NCBI GenBank assembly: GCA_003567805.1
Contig: PWYP01000104.1
Span: forward strand, 1-11,952
DNA from: PVC group bacterium
GTDB lineage: Bacteria > Verrucomicrobiota > Kiritimatiellia > UBA8416
DNA: 11,952 nucleotides
Reading direction: 5' to 3'
Shown: piece after piece, positions 7,771 to 11,952 of the stretch
Layout: each line of letters starts with the position of its first letter
Numbering within the stretch: the first letter of the stretch is position 1
Program-made: the position numbers and the translations under genes
The notes under the pieces: generated by a model
Seen by the model: the letters and a program-made list of their open reading frames with translations, nothing else
Database searches by the model: none
Told to the model about the DNA's origin: nothing

Positions 7771-7777
7771 GGAAAAA

Positions 7778-7806
7778 AAATTATCGCTCGTTGCACGGAT
7801 TGTCAA
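7778..7806 (-). promoter_or_regulatory. Promoter of the leuL-leuA-aroE-pilD unit
   Basis: A perfect -35 TTGACA (7806-7801) overlaps the TGA stop of ppk1. Seventeen bases on is TAATTT (7783-7778), a weak -10; the better match GATAAT (7785-7780) would give a 15-base spacer. Either choice puts the start of transcription close to 7770, the A of the leader ATG. No terminator is visible between ppk1 and this promoter, so some read-through from ppk1 is possible. Confidence 0.65.
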
Positions 7807-9920
7807 TTCGTATTTTGCGGCGGGAGATGTGGCTCAAACCTGCGTCGACGTGCGACTTTTGTTTGCTGTGCCGATTGCATCGCAGCCTTGTAGAGTGTTT
7901 CCTGCGATCGTATGGCTGTCGTATTCGTCGGCACAATGCGCGCATACGTGCCATCGGGTTGCATCACACGAGCTTTGGCCGTGTCGGATAATGCCGCTTT
8001 CAATATACCCATCAGACGTTTTCGAATGCTGCTGTTTTCCACGGGCACCATGAGTTCTATTCGTCTACTCAGATTGCGTGGCATCCAATCGGAACTCGCG
8101 AGATACATTTGCTTCCCTCCGCCATGGTGAAAATAGAAGATTCGGCTATGCTCCAGGAAACGATCAATAATGCTGATTACACGAATGGATTCGCTCACAC
8201 CCGGTATGCCGGGGCGCAGGCAACAAATACCTCTGACAATTAACTGAATATCTACTCCAGCCTGTGAGGCTCGGTACAAAGCGTCAATCACTTCGGGGTC
8301 TACCAGTGCATTCATTTTGGCAATGATTTGTGCTTTTCGTCCTTGCGCGCGCTGCGCCGTTTCGGCATCGATCAACTCGATGAGCCGCTGGCGTAAATCG
8401 ACTGGCGCTTGCACGAACTTTAGATAAGGCTGGGGTTCACTGTAACCGCAGACAGTATTGAAAAATGCGGAAGCATCTATACCGAGTTCATCATTACGCG
8501 TTAACAATCCAACGTCCGTATACAATTTTGCTGTTTTAGCGTTGTAGTTTCCCGTTCCTATATGCAGATATCGTACGATGCCTTCGGCTTCCCGTCGCAC
8601 AATCATGCAAATTTTCGCATGCGTTTTGAGTCCTTTTATGCCGTAGATCACCTGTACGCCGCTTCTTTCAAGACGCTGCGCCCAGGTAATATTATTTTCT
8701 TCGTCAAACCTGGCCTTCAGTTCCACTAATGCGGTAACGGCCTTCCCGTTTTCTGCAGCTTTGCGCAACGCTGCAATAATGGGGCTGTCCTTTCCGGTTC
8801 GGTACAAAATGATTTTAATAGCCAATACATCAGGATCCGTTGCTGCTTCATCTAAAAACCGAACGACCGGTTCGAATGACTCGTACGGATGACTTAGCAG
8901 CATGTCCTGAGCGGCAATTTGATCAAAGATCGGGCGCGCAGCGTCGACATCTGCAGGCTGTATCGGTTTCCAAGGTTCATACCGCAAATGCTTGTGTACA
9001 TCACTATCATAAAAATCCTGAAAATCAGTTATTTGCAATGGGATTGAGGAAACATGCGTTTCTGCGTTCGTAACATTAAGATTCTTCTGCAAATACCGGG
9101 TAGCTCGCGGCGAAACGCCACTTGATATTTCCAGCCGAACACAACCGCTCGTTTTGCGCTGTCGTAATGCTCGCAGCATGGATCGGGACAAATCGACAGA
9201 GTATGTTTCATCAACGTGGATGTCTGCATTTCGAGTTGTGCGAAAAACAACGCATTCTCGCACCTGAATCCCCGGGAAAAATTGTTGCGCCATCATCATA
9301 ATAGCATCTTCCAGCAACACAAAGATAGAGCTTTCTGGCGTGCGTCCAGCAACTGGAATGAAACGAGGCAGAACGGCGGGGACGGGAATGAGTGCATATC
9401 TCGGTATGCGCTTGCGCGGCGCAGGAGCAAGAACGACCAGTATATAAAGCGCCTGGTTCGTTAGCAGTGGCATGGGGCGACCGGGACGCAAAGCAATTGG
9501 CGTAATGACTGGGTACATACGGCTGTCAAACAATGCACGCAATGTCTCTTGTTGCGTCGGATCCAACTGGTCAGGGGCGATGGGACGTAGCCGCTCGTTC
9601 TCTAATGCAGGAGCCAGCGAGGTTGCATACAAATGTTCAACCTTGGCGAGGATTCTCCGAATTTCCTCGCTCGCGGCACTGTACTGCTGCGCAGGCGTCA
9701 GGCCTTCCAGATCCTGCTCGACAACACCAGCTTCCTGCATGAGTTTGAGCCCCCCCATGCGAACCATGAAAAACTCATCTAGATTGGAGGCGGTAATCGT
9801 CAGGAAAAGTAAACGTTCTAATAACGGGATCGTATGATCAGCAGCCTCTTCCAGCACGCGTTCATTAAATGCAAGCCAGCTAAGTTCCCGATTCAAAAGA
9901 GGGGTAGGGCGCTTTGTCAT
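7803..9920 (-). CDS. ppk1: Polyphosphate kinase 1
   Basis: A 705-residue Ppk1, which reversibly transfers the gamma phosphate of ATP to long-chain polyphosphate through a phosphohistidine. The N-terminal domain begins with LLNRELSWLAFNERVLEEA, the family hallmark, followed by ITASNLDEFFMVR. The two phospholipase-D-like catalytic domains show ALVELKARFDEENN (397-410), KTHAK with the autophosphorylated His434, the GTGNYNAKTA loop (455-464), RGICCLRPG (563-571), FLEHSR with the second catalytic His591, and SSDWMPRNLSRR (609-620). Length is near the usual 690. The ATG overlaps the ppx stop as ATGA, so translation is probably coupled. The basic C-terminal tail (RRRRFEP) is unremarkable. A consensus -35 box for the downstream leu unit lies on its stop codon. 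Confidence 0.96.
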   Translation of the reverse strand: MTKRPTPLLNRELSWLAFNERVLEEAADHTIPLLERLLFLTITASNLDEFFMVRMGGLKLMQEAGVVEQDLEGLTPAQQYSAASEEIRRILAKVEHLYATSLAPALENERLRPIAPDQLDPTQQETLRALFDSRMYPVITPIALRPGRPMPLLTNQALYILVVLAPAPRKRIPRYALIPVPAVLPRFIPVAGRTPESSIFVLLEDAIMMMAQQFFPGIQVRECVVFRTTRNADIHVDETYSVDLSRSMLRALRQRKTSGCVRLEISSGVSPRATRYLQKNLNVTNAETHVSSIPLQITDFQDFYDSDVHKHLRYEPWKPIQPADVDAARPIFDQIAAQDMLLSHPYESFEPVVRFLDEAATDPDVLAIKIILYRTGKDSPIIAALRKAAENGKAVTALVELKARFDEENNITWAQRLERSGVQVIYGIKGLKTHAKICMIVRREAEGIVRYLHIGTGNYNAKTAKLYTDVGLLTRNDELGIDASAFFNTVCGYSEPQPYLKFVQAPVDLRQRLIELIDAETAQRAQGRKAQIIAKMNALVDPEVIDALYRASQAGVDIQLIVRGICCLRPGIPGVSESIRVISIIDRFLEHSRIFYFHHGGGKQMYLASSDWMPRNLSRRIELMVPVENSSIRKRLMGILKAALSDTAKARVMQPDGTYARIVPTNTTAIRSQETLYKAAMQSAQQTKVARRRRFEPHLPPQNTN

Positions 9921-11503
9921 AAACGAGTACCTTTCAATGTCTGGCGAACAACTACATCAAGTCCGTATATTTGTGTGAATAAATCGGAGCGCTCATTGAT
10001 ACGCTTCTGAATCAGTGGCAAATTCGTGACCGCATTGGTAAGCAAGACCAGAGAGCGCTCCTGCTGCTGACAGGTCAACGAAATCTCACGGCGATCCTTG
10101 AGGGCATCAAGCACATTTGCAATACGGAGAATGGCGGCAAGTTGTGATACAACCAGTCGATCTTTTCGATGTAAACTCATGTAAGGTGTGTGACTGTTTT
10201 TGGGGGCAGAACGTCGATGGTAGCGTGCCACAAGTGCGGCAAGTTGCACATCATGCGAGCTGAATCCGAAAATATCGCTATTCGAAATCAGATAATAAGA
10301 GTGCTTGTGGTGAGCACGATCATTGACGTAGCCTCCGATTTCATGCAATAGCGCTGCAACGGTAAGGATCATTTCCTGACGCGCCGTAAATTTCTGGGTC
10401 GGCTGTAAATGGCGAAAAATGGCAAGGGCATAATGGTTCACATGTTTACAATGCCGCATATCGGTTTGGTAGCGAGCAGCAACCTCCATGGTTGAGTTTA
10501 CAATTTGCTCCTTGAACTCAGCCGTCCATACCCCGCCTGTAGCCATTTCCGTTAATAGCCCGGTTCGCAGATTTACCTCTGCAACGAATATGCGTTTAAC
10601 CTTCAGGATGGATGCAAGCCGACAGTAGATCAGAAGCGCTGGCCTGATCGTGTCTGCATCTTCATATGATAAATGATGGCGCGACACCAAGGTTTCAGGA
10701 CTTAATGGCAGCAAGGAATCTGTGAGCTCTTGCAGCGCTGCCACAGACAAGGAAGTAAGGCTTTGCCTGTCCCAATTGGGTTGCAGAATAGACGCGGCAA
10801 ATCGCATGTCAGAGCCAAGCGCTAGAATATGCAATGATCGGGTAGGGGAAATAGCATTGCGGATTTGTTCGGCGGTTTGATCTATGGTCTGGCGCATCAT
10901 CTGCCAAACTCTCTGTCGAGAAACCGCCATGTCGTCCAGTGACTGTGCCAGACGCAAGGAACCCATTTTGTACATATGGGAGCTGGTTACTTTTCCACGA
11001 TGAAACATCAATGTTTCTGTGCTGCCTCCACCAACTTCTATAACCAAGGTGTCTGACTTTTTGAAAGACACACGTTTCCCGAGAAGCGGGCGCACGGCGC
11101 GATACGTCAAACGGTTGATTTCCGCTTCCTCCAGCACGCTAACCTCAACGCCGGTTGCAATCAAAATACGGTCCAGAAAAGCATCACGATTTGTTGCTTC
11201 GCGCACAGCGCTACTGGTAACAACGCGCACATGGTCGGACGCCGAGGGCTGGAGACCATACTCCAACATCACACGCGAAAAACTTTGAATGGCAGAGACA
11301 CATGCTTCTGTGGTACGGCGACCGATAGCCCCAGTCGTAAAGGTGTCACGCCCGAGAGATATCGACTGTTGCAGGGAGTCTAGAATCCGTGTCACCTGAT
11401 GCCGCTGCACTTGGGCGATGGTCATACGAACCGAAGTTGATCCCAGTTCTATAACCGCAAATAAATCCTGCGGTGCTGCAAACTTTACATCGTTTTTTTT
11501 CAA
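9917..11503 (-). CDS. ppx: Exopolyphosphatase / pppGpp phosphohydrolase family protein with HD domain
   Basis: A 528-residue member of the Ppx/GppA family, which removes terminal phosphate from polyphosphate and, in GppA-type enzymes, from pppGpp. The sugar-kinase-like fold is marked by FAVIELGSTSVRM (15-27), VVTSSAVREATNRDAF (94-109) and the phosphate loop VIEVGGGSTE (154-163). The C-terminal half has an HD-like helical domain with ALLHEIGG (384-391) and HHKHSYYLI (398-406). Length fits the longer two-module Ppx form. The start is TTG at 11503 with GAGG 5 bases upstream; no in-frame ATG or GTG exists before the core fold. Codons 2-4 contain a run of eight A. It is upstream of and overlaps ppk1. 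Whether it prefers polyphosphate or pppGpp cannot be decided from sequence; the ppk1 partner favours polyphosphate. Confidence 0.92.
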   Translation of the reverse strand: MKKNDVKFAAPQDLFAVIELGSTSVRMTIAQVQRHQVTRILDSLQQSISLGRDTFTTGAIGRRTTEACVSAIQSFSRVMLEYGLQPSASDHVRVVTSSAVREATNRDAFLDRILIATGVEVSVLEEAEINRLTYRAVRPLLGKRVSFKKSDTLVIEVGGGSTETLMFHRGKVTSSHMYKMGSLRLAQSLDDMAVSRQRVWQMMRQTIDQTAEQIRNAISPTRSLHILALGSDMRFAASILQPNWDRQSLTSLSVAALQELTDSLLPLSPETLVSRHHLSYEDADTIRPALLIYCRLASILKVKRIFVAEVNLRTGLLTEMATGGVWTAEFKEQIVNSTMEVAARYQTDMRHCKHVNHYALAIFRHLQPTQKFTARQEMILTVAALLHEIGGYVNDRAHHKHSYYLISNSDIFGFSSHDVQLAALVARYHRRSAPKNSHTPYMSLHRKDRLVVSQLAAILRIANVLDALKDRREISLTCQQQERSLVLLTNAVTNLPLIQKRINERSDLFTQIYGLDVVVRQTLKGTRL

Positions 11504-11524
11504 GCAAACCTCGTCATTAAATTA

Positions 11525-11533
11525 TGTATACCA
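11525..11533 (-). promoter_or_regulatory. Possible extended -10 promoter of ppx-ppk1
   Basis: TG-G-TATACA on the - strand (TG at 11533-11532, hexamer 11530-11525) is an extended -10 element. No convincing -35 is seen 17 bases upstream. It would start transcription near 11518, about 15 bases before the TTG start of ppx, just leaving room for the GAGG ribosome binding site. Confidence 0.35.
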
Positions 11534-11567
11534 TAAAAAATGCAGAAAAGGTCGTAATCCAAGAAAA

Positions 11568-11738
11568 CTATTTTTTTTCTAATGCAAGCGGCTCACAAAT
11601 TTTCTTTTTTTTGTGAGCAACTCGAATACACTTTTCGCAAACATAGCGCGGATCCTTTACGGATTCCGCGTAATCAGGTAATTCTTTTTTTAGTTTCTTG
11701 CGGTTCCATTCACACATGCGTCTACTATCGCTACCCAT
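11568..11738 (-). CDS. Small four-cysteine, lysine-rich protein, probably zinc-binding
   Basis: A 56-residue protein with a strong ribosome binding site: AGGAG at 11749-11745, 6 bases before the ATG. It begins MGSDSRRMCEWNRKKLKKEL and has cysteines at 9, 34, 37 and 48, with Y-V-C-E-K-C (32-37) followed by R-V-A and a K-K-K-K-I-C-E-P segment. One CxxC plus two flanking cysteines, in a very basic small protein, suggests a single structural zinc site and perhaps nucleic-acid or ribosome binding; that is inference, and I cannot name a family with certainty. A second ATG at codon 8 is possible but lacks the spacing to the ribosome binding site. It lies 64 bases before ppx on the same strand, so may share a transcript with ppx-ppk1. 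The 3' part contains a 9-pair inverted repeat. Confidence 0.7.
   Translation of the reverse strand: MGSDSRRMCEWNRKKLKKELPDYAESVKDPRYVCEKCIRVAHKKKKICEPLALEKK
11591..11618. repeat. Perfect 9-base inverted repeat inside the small gene
   Basis: GCTCACAAA (11591-11599) and TTTGTGAGC (11610-11618) are exact inverse complements around a 10-base, nearly pure T (A on the other strand) loop. It lies within codons for the lysine-rich segment of the small protein. Neither strand has a U-run after it, so it is not a standard terminator; it may fold in the mRNA or be a binding site. Confidence 0.6.
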
Positions 11739-11762
11739 ATCGAACTCCTATCTCTTCGGTAA

Positions 11763-11792
11763 TATATACCTGAAAGCACGATGCATCTGCAA
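11763..11792 (-). promoter_or_regulatory. Possible promoter of the small cysteine protein gene
   Basis: On the - strand TTGCAG (11792-11787) is followed after 18 bases by TATATA (11768-11763); TATATT two bases further on is the closer -10 match. It would start RNA about 20 bases before the ATG at 11738 and just ahead of the AGGAG site. The -10 sits in the near-palindrome GGTATATATTACC. The matches are moderate only. Confidence 0.35.
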
Positions 11793-11830
11793 TGTGTTTA
11801 CGGTTAGAATATGATTTCATTCTGGCATAC

Positions 11831-11860
11831 TTGACAATTGTGCAGGCATTACCTTATACA
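11831..11860 (+). promoter_or_regulatory. Promoter of the tRNA-Val gene
   Basis: A perfect -35 TTGACA (11831-11836) and TATACA (11855-11860) 18 bases later point at the tRNA, whose mature 5' end is 15 bases beyond the -10. Transcription would begin around 11867 and leave a short 5' leader for RNase P. Confidence 0.6.
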
Positions 11861-11875
11861 TTCGCGCTATCAGAA

Positions 11876-11952
11876 GGGCGATTAGCTCAGTTGGTTAGAG
11901 CGCCTGCTTCACACGCAGGAGGTCACAGATTCGAGTTCTGTATCGCCCACCA
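11876..11952 (+). tRNA. tRNA-Val, anticodon CAC
   Basis: A complete 77-base cloverleaf. The acceptor GGGCGAT pairs fully with ATCGCCC, the D-stem is GCTC/GAGC, the anticodon stem CCTGC/GCAGG encloses the loop TTCACAC with anticodon CAC at 11910-11912 (reads GUG), and the T-stem ACAGA/TCTGT encloses TTCGAGT. The discriminator is A and the CCA end is encoded. It is the last feature in the window, divergent from the small-gene/ppx/ppk1 block, and could be the first gene of a tRNA cluster continuing to the right. Confidence 0.97.

Noticed and set aside
7616..7806. T-box riboswitch controlling leuA
   Set aside because: No T-box consensus or specifier loop is visible, whereas a leader ORF with leucine codons and paired alternative stems explains the region better.
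7757..8053. 98-codon + strand ORF starting in the leuA/ppk1 gap
   Set aside because: Most of it is antisense to the 3' end of ppk1, and the part in the gap is the complement of the leader and its promoter.
11591..11618. CRP/FNR or lac-type operator from TGTGA/TCACA halves
   Set aside because: The half-sites face the wrong way and are 14 bases apart inside a gene, so the match is only superficial.
11582..11773. 63-codon + strand ORF opposite the small cysteine protein
   Set aside because: No ribosome binding site, and the - strand frame has a strong one plus a coherent cysteine pattern.
1..11952. Novel defence system, mobile element or CRISPR array
   Set aside because: Every long frame is accounted for by a housekeeping or biosynthetic family; no transposase, integrase, direct-repeat array or toxin-antitoxin pair is visible.

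Overview
The window is a densely packed bacterial chromosome segment made of ordinary housekeeping and biosynthetic genes; I see no insertion sequence, CRISPR array or phage gene. A prepilin peptidase implies type IV pili or type II secretion, and hence a Gram-negative cell. The styles of the SDR, FolB and AroE proteins, together with ovothiol synthase, suggest a member of the PVC group (Verrucomicrobiota, Kiritimatiellota or Lentisphaerota). That placement is an impression from protein style, not a computed result.

Left part (1-4213, + strand): four tightly spaced genes that look like one operon. They are the 3' end of a short-chain dehydrogenase of pteridine-reductase type, folB (dihydroneopterin aldolase), a divergent MurC/Mpl-like Mur ligase overlapping folB by 8 bases, and ovoA, the three-domain ovothiol A synthase. 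The first two fit folate or pterin synthesis. The ligase has unusual motifs and its substrate cannot be named.

Middle (4217-7806, - strand): a unit read as leuA, aroE, pilD that converges on ovoA with only 3 bases between the stop codons. The roughly 250 bases between ppk1 and leuA hold what I consider the best find. There is a consensus -35 box overlapping the ppk1 stop codon and a 27-codon leader peptide with five leucine codons that probably starts on a leaderless RNA. After it come an 8-pair antiterminator and a mutually exclusive rho-independent terminator (7-pair stem, nine U). Together these form a transcription attenuator that should make leuA, and with it aroE and pilD, respond to leucyl-tRNA supply.

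Right part (7803-11738, - strand): a short four-cysteine protein gene, then ppx/gppA with a TTG start, then ppk1 overlapping ppx by an ATGA. This pairs the enzymes that break down and make polyphosphate. Divergent from this block, at the right edge, is a complete tRNA-Val(CAC) gene with a consensus -35 box and an encoded CCA end.
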